A stretch of DNA of 64,000 nucleotides from Nyssa sinensis (GCA_008638375.1 CM018050.1:30657723-30721722); one strand, 5' to 3'. Positions 46,433-60,800 are shown, numbered from the stretch's first letter. Notes: generated by a model from the sequence alone, not told the origin. Program-made: numbers and translations.

Positions 46433-49400
46433 TGTTTCACACCCCAAAATTTGAAGCCATGGCATAAGGGTCATTTGACCTTGATTGGAGGTGATGCGCT
46501 AGATCAACCTAGTTAAATGCATTAGAAATATAGGTTAATTTTTTTGATTTGTTACTATGATTATACTTGTTCAAGTCCCGTGGTGAGATTAATTGAAATT
46601 AACTTTCATTAGGTTTAACTGTACAATAAAAGTCTATTAGTGATATACAAAATATACAATATGGCCACACTATTCAGAGCTGACTCTACCGTTTGCTAGT
46701 ACAAAAGGATAGGTACAATGATATCAATAAAAAAGTACAAGCACCCTTGTATAAAATGAATTATAACACAGTCTAAGTTTGTCTTCTGTCTGAGATTAGT
46801 CTCACAGTTTTCATCTATCTCCTCTAATATCTGTCATTCCCATGAACAATAGAAGTGAGCCATAATATTTAGTAGAATTTTTCAAAACACACAAGCATAC
46901 AACATGCAAAGACTAATGTAGACCCTATGTGGGCATACCCTAATATTCAACATGCTACACATGCATACTACAAGCATTATATACTAATTCAAATATTTAG
47001 ATACACAAATAAACAAATTTAGATATAACTCAATGTTGCATAATAGCAATAATATGAACGATATAGTATTGAAGAACATTTGTCCCACGATGCACCACCA
47101 GTTCCTATTCAAGCAATATCAACAACAATATATATCCAACATGTGTAGTCCGCAACATAAGTATAAAATTAAGGCATGCATTATCCAACGTACTCAATCC
47201 ACAACACAATCTACATAATCAATAGTTATATCATTCATCAATATAATCAGTGCAACACACTTATGCTCCATGTATACATATTCTTATGAATGCATTATGT
47301 CATGCTTCATGATATTATGTCCATACTTTAATATATGTAGGACCCTTGTTAAGCGCATCTTAAACTTGTGAGTCTATAAACTCAATACCCAATATTGTCT
47401 TCCATGGGATACTAGCTAATTAGGACCAAAGCAACCTCCCACATGGGTTTACGACTCGTAGCTGAAGAAAAACTCTGTCCCTATTAATACGGATTTGGGT
47501 AATAAAGATAATCACAATCCATCTAGGAATATTCTGTATGATCTTATTATGTTCCATATGGTTCTCTTGGGGTACCACAATATCTCGTACTATATGAATA
47601 TATCCAATTGGGCAAGATACAATGCATAAAACCCATATGCATAATTAAAACATCCATTCACATATCAAGGAATAGAATATCGTAATCCAGGCATGATCAC
47701 GTTTACAGCGCGTATCTATTTGATAATAAACATAGAGGAACATCTGCAACAGTTAAACTGAAAATCCAATAATAAGTAAGTAATAACAGTCAATCAATGC
47801 ATAACTGTGAGGAAACTGTTACTTAAGTTCTTCGTGTTTAAGTATTGAATATCTTGTGAGTTCATTACTTAACTCCCTAGACCACCCTGACCCTTAGCAC
47901 TTCATGTTAGTCTAATAAGTTCTCTAGAGTCAATCATAATGTAACTTATACATAGAGTATTTGTTTGCCCAAAACGATGTTAAAAATGAGTTCTTACCTC
48001 AAAAACCCTAATGAGATCCTAACCTGAAGATTCTTTATCATTTAGATGCCCTTTAAACCCCCTAAGGATATTTTTGTAATATCACTAGTATTGATTTCAT
48101 GTCAATCGAGTCCTTGTCTCGCAAACGGACCTTTGAAACGGATCCAAAGTCCAAAAAAACCTAAGGTAGGTTTTCTTGTATTTTATTTTCTTTTTAGATA
48201 TATGTTTTATACCTAAAGGAATTATTGTAATTTTATACCTTTATATGGGATCAATATCGTGTCTCAATTTTCTAATTCTGACACTACACCTTCTGAATCT
48301 TAATTAACCATTTAGTTACTCAATTTAACTCTAGGGGCATTATCGTCATTTTACTAAATGAGGTGGGACCACCATCGGGTCCTAATTTACTTAATTTCAC
48401 ATCATATTTAGATCCAAGGCATCTAAAACCCTTGAATACGCCTTTTTCAATTTTTTGTTTGCACTTTAATTACCTAATTTAATGCTAAAGGTATCTTTGT
48501 CATTATATATATATATATATATATATGGTAGGGAGGACTACCTCGAGTCCCCAAATGTCTAAACAAACCTCTTTGTTAAGTTTGGAGTACTCAAAAACCT
48601 TGGGTATGCCATTTTCTACATTTTAATTGACTAAATCTTCAATTTTACATACTAGTAGGCCATTTGGTAATTCTTCATAAATTAGTTCATTTAATTATAA
48701 ATTTCTCTAACTTAGTTAGCATTTCTGTGATTCTCTAGTTTAAAGTTTCTTATGTCCGAATCTAACAAGTTGAATTACTTAATTCCACAATAATGGGGAT
48801 AAGGATAACCTGATCCCCAATTTACTAATTAAACTGGTTTTCACCAATTTTTTTAACCAAACAGGGTGTTAAGAAAAATAGTGTTGGGTCAAGCGCAGGT
48901 CCAAGGCACCAAGTGCGGTCAACTAAACAGATGCCAAGCCCAATAAAACAACCCTCTTACCCATTTGACCATGACTTGGATTCACGATGACCAACTCGTT
49001 GACCAACTTGACCCGATTTGACCTAACTTCTTTGACCATTGACTTCTGGTTGCCTTCTTCGGCGAGTTCACCGGAGAACTCGTTTGAACCTTACTTTTTA
49101 ATCATTTTTTCTAATATTTTCTCTCATTCCAAACACCTTCTAACCATATTTAACATCATATAAGATATTTTTTCATGAATAAAACTTGTTAGAACCCTTC
49201 CAGCGTTACCTCTCATTTTCCTCACTCTATCTCATTCCCAATCACTCACAGAACCCTAACCAACCTCAAACAAAATTCAAGAACCTTTCAAACATTATAA
49301 AAATTTCAAACCTAGATTTTCCCACAGAGGTCTGCAACTCACTTTCCTTCCCCTTTTTTTTGCCATTTTTACTCTGATTCATTCTGTGATGATCGTATGA

Positions 49401-49905
49401 TCTTCAATATGTAAATTCCCACAGTAAATCAACTTCAAGTGAACCTAAAACTCAACCAACCTAGGCCATGACTGATGTTCAAAGTCTTATACTACTATAA
49501 TTTCTAACGCTTTTCAATTTCTAACATGTTGTACTCTGTTAGTATGGCCTACTAGATGTTCTTTTAAGCCTTAAACATAATCTAATATTCAATAAAATTT
49601 CAGAGGTAAAGAGAACCCAATTGGTTCATTTCCTTGTGGAGTGCACACATATATACATATATATTTCTATATATATACATTGATGCGCATACATATAACC
49701 ATATATATACAAATTTAGAATGCAACTAATATTATATGACAAGTCTTAGAAACCCCTACTTGATTGTAGAGAGAGAAAGCTTCATTAAAGCTTTAATGGC
49801 TGCCATATTGCCTTGCTCAGTCCTCCCCTACCACCCTTATTCTTTTTCTCTTATTTTTTCCCTCATTTCTTCAATCAAAATCCTCCATAACAACACACAT
49901 ATATT
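46433..49905. mobile_element. LTR-like block of an unidentified retroelement
   Basis: It begins TGTTTCACACCCCAAAAT exactly where the Harbinger frame breaks. It is noncoding for 3.5 kb, with features of long plant gypsy LTRs: diverged internal repeats at about 48061, 48214, 48331 and 48486 of the form GGNATTNTNGTNATTTTA followed by a GAGTCC-like block. Leader-like sequence with AACCCTAACC lies near 49250. It is interrupted at 49906 by the next LTR. The partner LTR and genes would lie beyond the window, so the call rests on position and style. Confidence 0.45.
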
Positions 49906-52900
49906 TGTCATGACCCGTGACCCACCCTGTGTGGATCGAGGTGCACGACTATTCTTTCTATAACTGTACTGTTAGGAGGTGGCCCACAAGTCGTGCCCTC
50001 ACTTGTGAATTTGATACACTATAAATTTTTTTTTTACTTTGTATGTCATATCTTCATATCAACATTTATCATCATCAAAGTTTAGTTTTACATGTCCAAA
50101 AAAAAATGAAAGTATTTATATACAAATCCCAAAAGTATACATATACCTATACCTGGACCCAAGACCTTGACTCATAGGAGAATTAAGACTACTCTATACT
50201 AGTCTATCTCATCGGTATAACCAAAAATGTCCATCGCACTTGCCAAAAAGGACTGATAGTAGTGAGTGGAGCAGTTACTCTATATGTATGTCTAGCAGTC
50301 CCTCAGTCTCTTGCTGTCCTGAAAAAGATAAGTAATACAAATAAAATGAGCTAACAAAGCTCAATAAGTAAAATCCCTTCTTCTGTCATGGGTCAAGATC
50401 CGTCCAAGAAGTAGGTATGAGCAAGTACCAATAGAATATAATATATCAATGCATGTCATAACAAAAGACATAATAGAAGTCACAATAGTCAGTCACCAAC
50501 GTATAAATCAATAGAAATGACCCTCAGGTCCTATAGGCGGATCCTAAGATGAGTACAAAAATAAAGACAAGGAATGGCCAAATAATATGCTGTCGAAATC
50601 AAAAAACATCTACATAGGCATTTCATCACATCAAATAACACAACAAGGAGTATTCCAAGGAAAAGCTCACAAAGAATATCAAGGATCCAAGGAATACAAT
50701 ATCAACGGTGCACAAACGTATACAACATATCGAAAATCATGAGTATGTCATGTAAGAGATAAAAAAAAAGCTATCTGTCAGATGCTATCTGTTAGGGCAC
50801 GACATACCCTTTTGTGCTTACAGCACAGCGTTTTCAAACTTTTTGTGTCCTCTAGGACCCAAGTCGTACGTCGTGTCTCGCATGACTAAATGTCGATCGT
50901 GCGATGTGACACTTACAACCACGCATAGACTATCAGCATCTTGTCCCTAAGGACTAAAGTGTTTAACGTGTCAAATACTACCACGGATAAGAATCAAGGT
51001 GATGCACAAATAATGCACAAATTCGTGGAGTAATACTTTTCTCAACAACGTGTGACATGTACTATTCAGTATCTAAGCATCATGAAAGTATGTACTAATC
51101 ATATTAGGATGTTGACATGCAACAACCCAACAAGTCCATAAGATAGAACAATATCAATTGTGGAAATCAAAACATATTAGATAATAGAGTACAAGGTGGC
51201 AGCATGAAGAAATAATTGTGACATAGCTAAGGGAGGACAACATAACAAAGTTCGGGTTTACTTACCTTAAAAAATGGTTCCTTTTTCCTTTTTGAGAAGA
51301 GTCACGTTTCCTTCTCTTTTCCTTTCGATGTTCCTATAAATCAAGAAATATTATTAAGTTAGTGGCACTTATTTAACTTGATTTATTTACTAATTCCCTA
51401 TCATTTAGTTTCATATGTCGTATTTTAGCTCATAAGCTTAATTTCCCTCTCTTAGTAGTGCCATCGTATTTATAACGTGTCTTAAAATTAGCCTTATTTT
51501 ATATATCAATACTTCACACATTTTATTTGGTGAGAGGGACTTCGTCGTTGAGTTCGAAACGTCGAACAAAATAATTTTAGGCTTTTACAGCTTTTCATTT
51601 GGCTTTAGGAATCTCTAAGGGCGATATAGTAATTTTATATTTTTATAGCTTAATTTTTTGGGACCTCAATTCATAAAATAGACCTCACCATTTGGTCCAG
51701 AATGTCCGACATAATTAAAATAGACTATCTTTTATGTTTAATTGGCCATGGGTGTCATTATGGGCAATATAGTCATTTATAATTTACATGTCTATATTTT
51801 TTGAGACTTAATTCATCAATTGGACTCCACCATTGAGTCCGGAATGTCCAAAATAGTAAAAATACACTATTTATTTATTTTATTTGAATTTCGTTTGACT
51901 TATTTAGTGTCTAAGGGTAAAATGGTCATTTCATCCAATTAATAAAATAATTAAATAAATTATTTTTTTATATTTTTATTTTTCAGGGGCTTATTTGAAT
52001 TAATTCTTTAAAATCTAGGCCATAATAGAATTATTGGAAAGTGTTGAGGTCAAATTCGAATTTCAAAAAGTCTTGATTTTTCACTTTTAATTTAAAATAG
52101 TGAACCACTTGGTTCAGTTGTCCTAACCCTAAACCGGTTCACTATTCCCATGAACCGACCGGTCTAAGCTTCCCCAATGAATCAGAATTAGATATTCCAC
52201 TTAACCCCTTTATCCACGGTTGGGTTAACCCTTTATTCCCAATTTCCAATTCCTTATAGCCGCAACCAAACAGCCCCGAACCAATCTAGATTCACCTCAT
52301 TTCCCACAAAAAAAGGTGTCGTATCTAGAGACCCACATGCATGCGGTCGAACGGGTCTGATCCAACCTAACCGACTCGTCAACTGCACATGTTCCACGTT
52401 TCTCTGGCGCCAGCGAAGGTTTTCTGGTGAGCTTTCAACTTTTAAAAAAAAAATAGAAATGCTCTATTTTTTCCAAGGATTCCATTTTTTCAGCCAAAAC
52501 CATTTTTAAACAACCCGACGACCGTCGAATAGCCACTTCCAGTGGCTGCTCTAGCGAGAAGCCATTTTTGTTTTGATTTTTCTCGCTATTTTGACACCTA
52601 TTTTTGACGTATTTTATATGACTCTAGGGACCTCATAATTCATTTGGGTTTGTTTTCAGCTTCAAACATGACATTTTTCTTCCACCTAACATTTTTGGCC
52701 ACTTTCTCTCTCTACATTTTCTCTTTCATTTCTCCACCAAAAAACCTCCTGTTTCTTCCTAAATTCATCATTTTTCCTACTCTTTTAAACCCTATGGTTC
52801 TTTGGGCATTTAGTTTCAATTTAAAAAAAAAAAAAACAAAATCAGTAAACATAGTGAGAAAATACAGAGAAGAAAAAAAAATGAAAAAAGTTTACCTCTT

Positions 52901-52961
52901 TTCTCCCTTCTTGCCTCTGATTTCCTTTCCTCCTTTTCTTCTTCTCCTCCTCACTCACATC

Positions 52962-52997
<36 letters not shown>

Positions 52998-53023
52998 ATA
53001 TTTTTTGGTGTGGCTGAATAGCT

Positions 53024-53062
<39 letters not shown>

Positions 53063-53700
53063 GCAGTTCAGATTTTTCTCTAACTACTCCTTGTACTACC
53101 CCATATAGATCCCTCTAGCTCCCTCTATCATCCAACCACACGTACACACACATACATTTTAAATTCTTTGGCCTATGTTGTTGCAGCACACACACACACA
53201 CATATATATCATTATTTTATGGTTATTTTTTATTCTAAGTTATTCACTTTATGCATATACATATATATATATATATATCATATATAACATATATCATAAA
53301 ATGGTTGGTAGCCCAAATGGTATTCTTTTGGGACTTAAATGTTTCATTGGTTTTAGTCAAGGGTTCAAAACCCATCCATTACATTTTTGGTATTTTTGCT
53401 ATGTTTTTGCCTTAAGGCTTTGTTTGACAATTGAAAATACATATTTTGGCTTTTTATCTTTTATCTCTCTTTTTATTTCTTTTTTTGTGAAGCGGTTTCT
53501 TTTAGTAGTTTCCTACTCGGGTTGGCTTCGATAGTCAAAGCTTTGCATCGTATCTATTTTCTTGTGGTCTTCATGGCTTGTTAATTCAAATTTTTGTAGT
53601 GTTAAAATTAACCTAAGATGACTAAATTAACAAATTAAATTCCAAAAAAAGACATCATTTCATTAAGTAATTGGTAAACTAAGTTCGGTGTATTACATCA
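49906..53700 (-). repeat. 3' LTR of a chromodomain gypsy element (about 3.8 kb)
   Basis: On the minus strand it begins TGATGTAATACACCG directly after a purine tract (TTGAGAGGGGAA) that follows pol, and ends CGGGTCATGACA at 49906. Length in the kilobase range is usual for the Tekay/Del group. It contains three diverged repeats near 51610, 51750 and 51908, a (CT)n at 52966-52995, (GT)n(TA)n at 53022-53061 and (CA)n(TA)n near 53187-53290. Plus-strand frames here (for example 52644-53021) are low complexity and not genes. Confidence 0.7.
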
Positions 53701-54326
53701 TTCCCCTCTCAAAAAAAGTTTGTCCTCAAACTTGGTGCATCTCACATTGCGAAGACGTGTGGGTACTTGGCACGTACTTCATCCTGTCGTTCCCATGTGG
53801 CTTCTTCGATCTGATGGTTCCTCTAGAGTACCTTCACGAGAGGGATGATCTTATTTCTCAAAACTTGTTTTCGGCGATCTAGGATCTGCACTAGATGCTC
53901 AACATATGTCATATCTTCCTAAACATCTAGTGGTTCGTGCACGACTACTTGGCTAGGATTATACAGACACTTTCTCAACATGGAAACATGGAAGACGTTA
54001 TGCACGTGTGCCAACTCTGCCAGTAAGGTAAGTCGATACGCCACCGGTCCGACTCATTTCATGACCTCAAATGGTCCAATGTAGCGGGGTCCCAACTTTC
54101 CTTTCTTCCCGAATCTCACTATGCCCTTCATGGGTGACACTTTCAAAAACACAAGGTCGCCCACCTCAAATTCCAGCTCTCGTCTCTATACATCGGCGTA
54201 GCTCTTTTGGCGACTTTAAGTTGCCGGTAACTGTTGCTGAATCAGTTGAATCTTTGCTGTAGTCTGCTCCACTATCTCAAGGCCGTATAACTTCCTCTCG
54301 TCTACCTCTGTCCAACACACTGGGGA
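53701..54326 (-). pseudogene. Integrase C-terminus with chromodomain (chromovirus gypsy)
   Basis: Continuing integrase on the minus strand: ELEFEVGDLVFLKVSPMKGI, cited in part, GKLGPRYIGPFEVM (GPY/F-type module), AHVHNVFHVSMLRKCLY, then the chromodomain YVEHLVQILDRRKQVLRNK, IPLVKVL, stop, RNHQIEEATWE. The chromodomain directs insertion towards particular chromatin and defines chromoviruses. Stops lie at VDV-stop-EDM and KVL-stop-RNHQ; the second is where relatives have Trp (TGG to TAG). Confidence 0.85.
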
Positions 54327-55597
54327 TCAACACTTCCTACCATATAGCACCTTATATGGAGCCATACTAATGCTAGACTGATAACTGTTGTTGTAAGTAA
54401 ACTCTACTAGTGGAAGCTGATCCTCCCAGCTCCCCCTAAAGTCCATAACAGAAAACTGCAACATGTCCTCTAATGTCTGAATTGTCCTCTCGGACTGTCC
54501 GTCAATCTCAGGATAGTAGGCTGTGCTAAGGCTAAGCCCCGTGCCAATTGCTTTCTGTAAACTTCTCCAAAATCTGGACATGAACCTTGGATCTCTATCA
54601 GACATGATAGACATTGGGACTCCGTGTAGTCGGATGATCTCACGGATGTAGAGTGCTGTCAACCGTTCCAGTGTCTGGGTCGTCCTAGTTGCAAGGAAAT
54701 GAGCCATCTTCGTTAATCGATCCACAATAACCCATATTGAATCACTCCCTTTCGGTGTCTTAGGCAACCCCGATACGAAATCCATAGTGACATGCTCCCA
54801 CTTCCACTCCGGTATTGGGAGTGGCTGCAAAAGTCCACTAGGCCTTTGATGCTCGGCCTTGACTTGTTGACATTTAACACACCGGGCTATGTATTCAGCA
54901 ATCTCTTTTTTCATCCCCGACCACCAATAAGTGCTACGAATGTTGTGGTACATTTTGGTGTTTCCGGGATGCATAGCAAACCTCGAGTGATGTACTGCAT
55001 CAAGGATCTCCCTCCTAATCTCAGGTGTGTCTGACACACATATCCATTCTCGATAGTACAACATTCCCTCTCGGACAACAAAATATGAGTTTCTTCCTGA
55101 CTCAGCTTCTTCACGGAGCTTGGCTAATTTCTTATCATGGATCTGCCATTCTCTGATCTTGTCCACAATTGTTAGTCCGACTACGACGTTGGCAAACATT
55201 GCTTTGGAACATGGCAAAACCACCTTTATCTCTAGTTCCTCTATCTCCTTCAGTAACTCTCGCCACGTGGTTAATAAGCAAGTAAGATTCCCTGACGACT
55301 TTCGGCTGAAAGTATCGGCCACTACATTGGCTTTCTTTGAGTGATATTGGATGTTGAGCTCATAATCTTTAATCAATTCTAGTCATTGGCGTTGCCGCAT
55401 GTTGAGTTCCTTCTATGTAAATAGATACTTGAGGCTTTTGTGATCTGTGAAGATCTTACATGTCGCCCCGTAAAGATAATGCCTCCAAATTTTTAACCCA
55501 GACACAACGGTGGCGAGCTCAAGGTCATGGGTGGAGTAGTTCTTTTCATGGGGTTTCAACTGCCGCAAGACGTAAGCTACTACCCTACCTCTCTTGC
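54327..55597 (-). pseudogene. RNase H and integrase core of a chromovirus gypsy, cut by CACTA
   Basis: RNase [20 protein letters not shown] and [12 protein letters not shown] (55413-55597). After a stop and short break, the frame 54327-55376 (349 codons) has ANVVADTFSRKS, the zinc-binding HHSRFAMHPGN...CVKCQQVKAEH region, and the DDE core VTMDFVSGLP, MSDRDPRFMS and DGQSERTIQTLED. It closes NNSYQSSISMAPYKVLYGRKC, partly cited. Integrase core residues are intact. The RNase H reading frame is lost at 55597, at the CACTA end; the remaining 5' part of the element should lie beyond the other CACTA end outside the window. Confidence 0.9.
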
Positions 55598-55850
55598 CAC
55601 TACAAAAAATCCTACTTTTCGCGACGCACAAATAGGCGTCACTAATAATAATAAAAAAATTCGCTTCATGCGTGAAAATGGCGTGAAACTATTCATGACG
55701 CATAGGTTGCCATTAGCGACGTACGTGTGTGTCACTAATAGTTCGTTCATTTAGCGACGCACGCCTGAGCGTCGCAAATACTTGGTCTAGACAATTAGCG
55801 ACGCTCATTGGTTATTAGCGACGCACATTGTGCGTCTCTAATAACTCTTT
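55598..55850 (+). repeat. CACTA terminal repeat and subterminal GCGACGCAC motifs
   Basis: After the terminal CACTACAAAAAAT, the motif (TTA)GCGACGCAC or its inverse GCGTCGC/GCGTC(A/T)CTAATA occurs at about 55621, 55636, 55714, 55753, 55769, 55796, 55817 and 55832, in both orientations. In En/Spm such subterminal arrays are binding sites for the TNPA-type protein. Density falls to zero after 55850. Confidence 0.9.
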
Positions 55851-57840
55851 ATATTTGTATTAATTTTTTTATAATTTAATGATACTTTAAAAAAAAAAAA
55901 AAAATTTGACAAAAACAAATAGAAATAAATTTATAAAATTATTATTATCTCTAACAACATTAGGCCTATAAGTTTAACGAAAGAGCAATACAATTAATTA
56001 AACAAGAAAAATGCTATATATTGTTGTCAAATTTTTTTTTTTTAAATCAGTCTAATTTAAGTAAAATAAATTTAAAACAGAGAAAAAAATGGTCTCTAAC
56101 CCAATTGACTTTTATCATTTATGACATTTCATTCAAAACCATAAAAAAAAAAGCTAGCATCAGGGCATTTTGGTATTTGAAAAAAAATTCTTATTTTTTA
56201 ATTTAATTATAAAATTAACTTCTTGTGTGGGTTTCTTATTTGTTTCACAAGTAAATTTAAGGGTAAATTATACTGACCTACTCTGAGGTTTATGAAAATT
56301 ATAATAACCTCTCATATTTTATAAAATAATATACAAATATTCTTTCCAGTCAATTTTTTGGATCGTTTAAAATAATATACAAATATTTCCATTCCAATTA
56401 AAATAATATACAAACATATATTGTTTAATTGGATCGTTTACTTAAAAGTTAAGAGAAAGTAAAGTATATAATTTATCATTAAATCCTAACTTAAATCAAC
56501 TAACTCATCAAATTTTTCATATATAAAATGACTAAAATATTCTTCAATTCTTAATCAGTTTATTACTATAAAAGAGCAGGCACATGAATAGGGTGTTATG
56601 AGAGTCATTCACCCAATGAGATTGTCTCACATAATAATTTTTCAAAGAAAAAGGAAGGGATATTTTATAATCTATTCAATTATATCTCAAAGGGAGAGCT
56701 GTAAGAATTATTGACTCTCCAAATCAATTATTGACTCATTCTATTCTCACATAATAACTAAGTCAACTCTTTAACTAAATTATTTTATAATATTCTTAAA
56801 ATTAGAGTGATAAAATTAAAATAAATACCTCTATTCTAAAATTTAAAAGTAAATTAATATAAATTAATTGTAAATAATAATAATACAATTATAAGAGAGA
56901 AAAATGGAAATAGAAATGAACCTATTACTTGGATTGTGGTTGGGTAGTGAAAATATTAATGATAAAATTTAAATATTTTGAGTTTGAGTTTGAATTTTAT
57001 TTACATTAATTATTAACAGTTTAAAAGAAATATATGATAATTATAAAAAAAAATTAATACACGTAAATTAATTCAAAATACCTCTAATCGATAAAAAAAA
57101 AAATAGAAATGAACTCCTTGCCTTATTTTATTGGATTAAATTAGATAATTAATTAACTTTAAAATATAATTAATTTGAAAAAACTAACACTAATCAATAT
57201 CAAGTGACTTGGATCGTCTATAAATTCTCATGATGATTAGAAGGGTGGGAACGAGTTTCTTGTCTTTCTATTTTTTGAAATCCTTTAACATTAATTCTAA
57301 CACGTAAGTCTTTTCAAACTCGATATAAAGAATAAATCATTAATTTTCTATAATAGGTATTTTTTTTAGATTTTTTTTGTATTAAGTTTTACTATTGTAT
57401 TAAGTTTTGTACTCATTTTAAATAAAATAATAATAAATATTTTTAAAATGTGTTACTTAAATAGTGTCTATAAATAATTTTTAATCTATTCTTAATAATA
57501 AGATATTAAGAACATAAATAAATTATTAAAAAAAAGATATGAATTCATTTATAAAGAGCTTTAGGATAATAAAATTTTAATCTATTCTCACATTTTTCGG
57601 ATATAAAACCTTCACAAATTTAATGAAATTAGCACAATTTTTGAGCATTTGTTAGTTAATTAAATTAAGAATTTAAGAATTTAAAATTATTTAAAAAAAC
57701 TTAATGATGGGAGTGCAAATAAAATTTTCTTTCTTAAAAATATTTATATATTTCCACATGTGGCACTAATCTAAGGTGATAAAGTAACAGCCATTGGATA
57801 TGAAAGAAAATAGTAACAGCCATCACGATTTATCAGCCTA
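55851..57840. other. CACTA interior, AT-rich, noncoding
   Basis: Very AT-rich with no sustained frame. It includes a left-end-like motif AGGGTAAATTATACTGACC at about 56258, related to the Mutator-like ends elsewhere in this window, with no partner seen; it may be a relic of a nested insertion. Confidence 0.5.
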
Positions 57841-60800
57841 TTGCCCTAAATCTTTTCCCCTTTCCAGTTTCCACTTTCCACAATACCCTACCTGCCGCGG
57901 CACCGCCTCCTTCGAGTCAATCTACGGTTTCTTCGTCTTCTTCGTCAATCTTCGGTGGTTTTGAAGCTGGTTCTCCGGATGTACGGTTTCTAGGTTAGAT
58001 TTCTTTTTTTTCTTTTTTTTTTTTGTGGGTCATGGATGATGGATCATCAGAACTGTTACTGCTTTTTCTTTTTTTTTTGCCGCAAGTTTGGGTCATGGAT
58101 GATGGATAACAGAATGCCTTTTAGAAGGAATTTAGTCATGTAGAATAACATTGCATTTTGATGTGAATAAACAAATTATAAAGGTCTGCTCCATATCATA
58201 TACTACTAATTACAAAATTTAATTGAAGGATCCGTCTCAATCTTACTGGAATAGGGATTGGCTAATATGAATATTTGTTCTTCTTGGGTTTCTGGATAGT
58301 CACTGAACTGAAGTGACTTGAATGTCCTATAGCTCATAAAATTAAAAGGATATTCATTTTATAAATTCTACAATTCAAAAGAGTATCAAGAGAAATAGCA
58401 TGATGCAAAGATGGATCTGTGCTAGAGTTCCTGAAACTATTTTTTTGTTATTTAATCGCATGTCGAGCTTTTTATTAAATTTTTAAGTCCTTGATTTATG
58501 GTCATTTTATCAGCTATTGAGACTTTTTTGCATTGATTTTGTTTGCAATTCTATGATATTTTAAAGTTTAAACAATGGTATAATTCCTGTTATGTAGTTC
58601 GCCTGCATCAAGGGACAATTTAAATGTCAACTACATCAAGCAGCAAGATTTTTTTAATTTTTTTTGCATTGATGATTTCACTTTATAGCATCAAGTCCAA
58701 CATCTCAACATGTTTTTAAATACCCATGATGTTAGCCTATTGGCCCATGAATGAATGATGTAAATTTTCAGTATAGTATTCCTCATTATACCAATATTTT
58801 AAGAAGTTGGTGGTTCGATGGCATATGTACTCTCAGGTTCAAACTTAACCTCATTTTCATATCAGTCAGATAAATTTTTTGAGCTTTGTCCTCCTATTTG
58901 ACACAGAAGATGTGTACAGTGAGTGTCCCTCATCCTCACTAAGAAAACTCTCTTTCATGTTTTCTCCTTTGCTACACTGACTAAGATCAAGATCAATTGA
59001 TTGACACAATTACCTACAAAATTTCATATTTTCCTAAGAAAGTTGTTAATGCAATTTCTGCTCAGTTTTATATGACTGTTGGTATTGATAAACTGAAATG
59101 TTGCAACCTAAAAGTGCTTTGAGTTGAAGACATTTAGGTAGAACACATTATGTAAAGTGAGCTTGTGAAGTAAAAGTTCATAGTGGTTAGATTCATTATT
59201 CATTCATCATTAGTGGGGTAGAATTCCTACTCAGCAAACTGTATTTCATCTACCTGATTCCCTACCTTTATTATCTTCTGCAACTTTAAGGCCTCGCGCT
59301 GCTGTTAAATTATTGTGATGATATCTTTTGTTATAGTCTCAACTTGTCCTCCTATTGCTTTCTAATCATCCCAATCTGCTCACTTTAGTTAAAGTAATTG
59401 CACTGACATGTCTGTTGACGGCTTATATTTTTGTATGCAAACTTGAGATAGATTTCCTTATTCTGTCACCATCCTTCTTTTTCTTTTTGAATGCCTAGGT
59501 CAATCCCTTGCCCCTGTGAATACTTGAACTCTGCCCTTCCCTCTGGGAATGAGCAGGAAATGCCATTGGGTCACTACTCACTTTGACTATTCTATCATCG
59601 TCTCTAAGCACTACGAATTTTGGATCTATCAACCTTTGGATGGTTTATAAGATAAGTCAGATTTTTTTTTTTTTTTTTAATTTCTTCTAAGGTCAGCATA
59701 TTGTGACAACTCACGAATTTTGACAGAAGTTATACCACGCAGACGCTTAATAGAATGTTTTTGTGTTTGCATGTTTAAAGCATCCAGAAAGTTCTAGTGT
59801 TATCTAGAATCCTCTTGTATAGTGTAGAGTCTGTAGACTTGTATGGTGGACTCCACCTTTTAGGTAGTGTTCTAGAGTTTTATACAACTGTATAAAACAT
59901 TTGTAAGGGGTTTTCAATTCTTCTCCCACTAGAACTCCTCCCGAGTCATTAAAATTGTTGTGTAAGATTACATCATAGTTTTAAGGATTATCATTAATTG
60001 AGGAGTTTATGTATTAATCAAACTCATTTATAGGTGAGTATTTTTAATCCCTATTTAGTAAATTTAAATGGATATTGAAGTAGTGAAGAAATCTATTTTG
60101 TATGTTGTCCAAGATTTAGTAATAAATGAGGGCATTTTGGGTGTTTAGGTGTTCAAGTACTTCTTGCATGTCAGAGATATTTAAAGTAAGATAAAAAAGA
60201 AAAAGATTCTCTGTTTCAAAAATGCCTTTACCTTACAGAGGATGCATGCCACATAGATACACCTGACCTATTAAGTCAGTTAGTGGTTTTAAGCAGCAAT
60301 TGATTTGCTTTTGTTAGTTAAGTTGTTGTTGTCAGCTGCCAAGTAAATAATTCTTGATGAATGACCTTAATTAATAGATAAAAATTGAAAGCCAGATGCT
60401 TTTACTTGTTATCAACCAAGATCAATATGTTTTGTATTGGCATTTTCAATGCTATTGTTAATTTTTTTAAAGCAAAACTCTATTTGACAATCAGAGTTTA
60501 CTCTTACACAAATGAATTTTTTAATTGCATTCATGTAAGCCTAGCCCCGTTCGGGAGTCATTTTCATCACATGTGAATCTTATCGTGAAATTTATTCGCG
60601 ATTGGGTTCGTGTGTATGAAAATCAATTCTTGAATTGTCCAGAGAGGACAGTTCGGGAATGCATAAATCTGCATTACAATCAATAGCGCATATGCTTGAA
60701 TATTTCACTATGATAAAATTTCAATACGATCTCCTATTGTTCTCTGGGTATATATTTAGGCGTGCTAACATCTATCTCGTATACTTGGAGAACCGTGAGG

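Noticed and set aside
53305..53385. tRNA-derived SINE (TAGCCCAAATGGT and GGGTTCAAAACCC)
   Set aside because: The boxes are suggestive, but the sequence lies within the chromovirus LTR without its own boundaries.
52644..53534. Plus-strand frames of 125 and 119 codons
   Set aside because: They encode low-complexity Phe/Leu/Ser/Tyr from CT, GT and TA tracts inside a long LTR; no known motif.
59700..60000. Solo LTR suggested by TTCTAGAGTTTTATACAACTG-like text
   Set aside because: No terminal TG...CA pair with a target duplication could be found.
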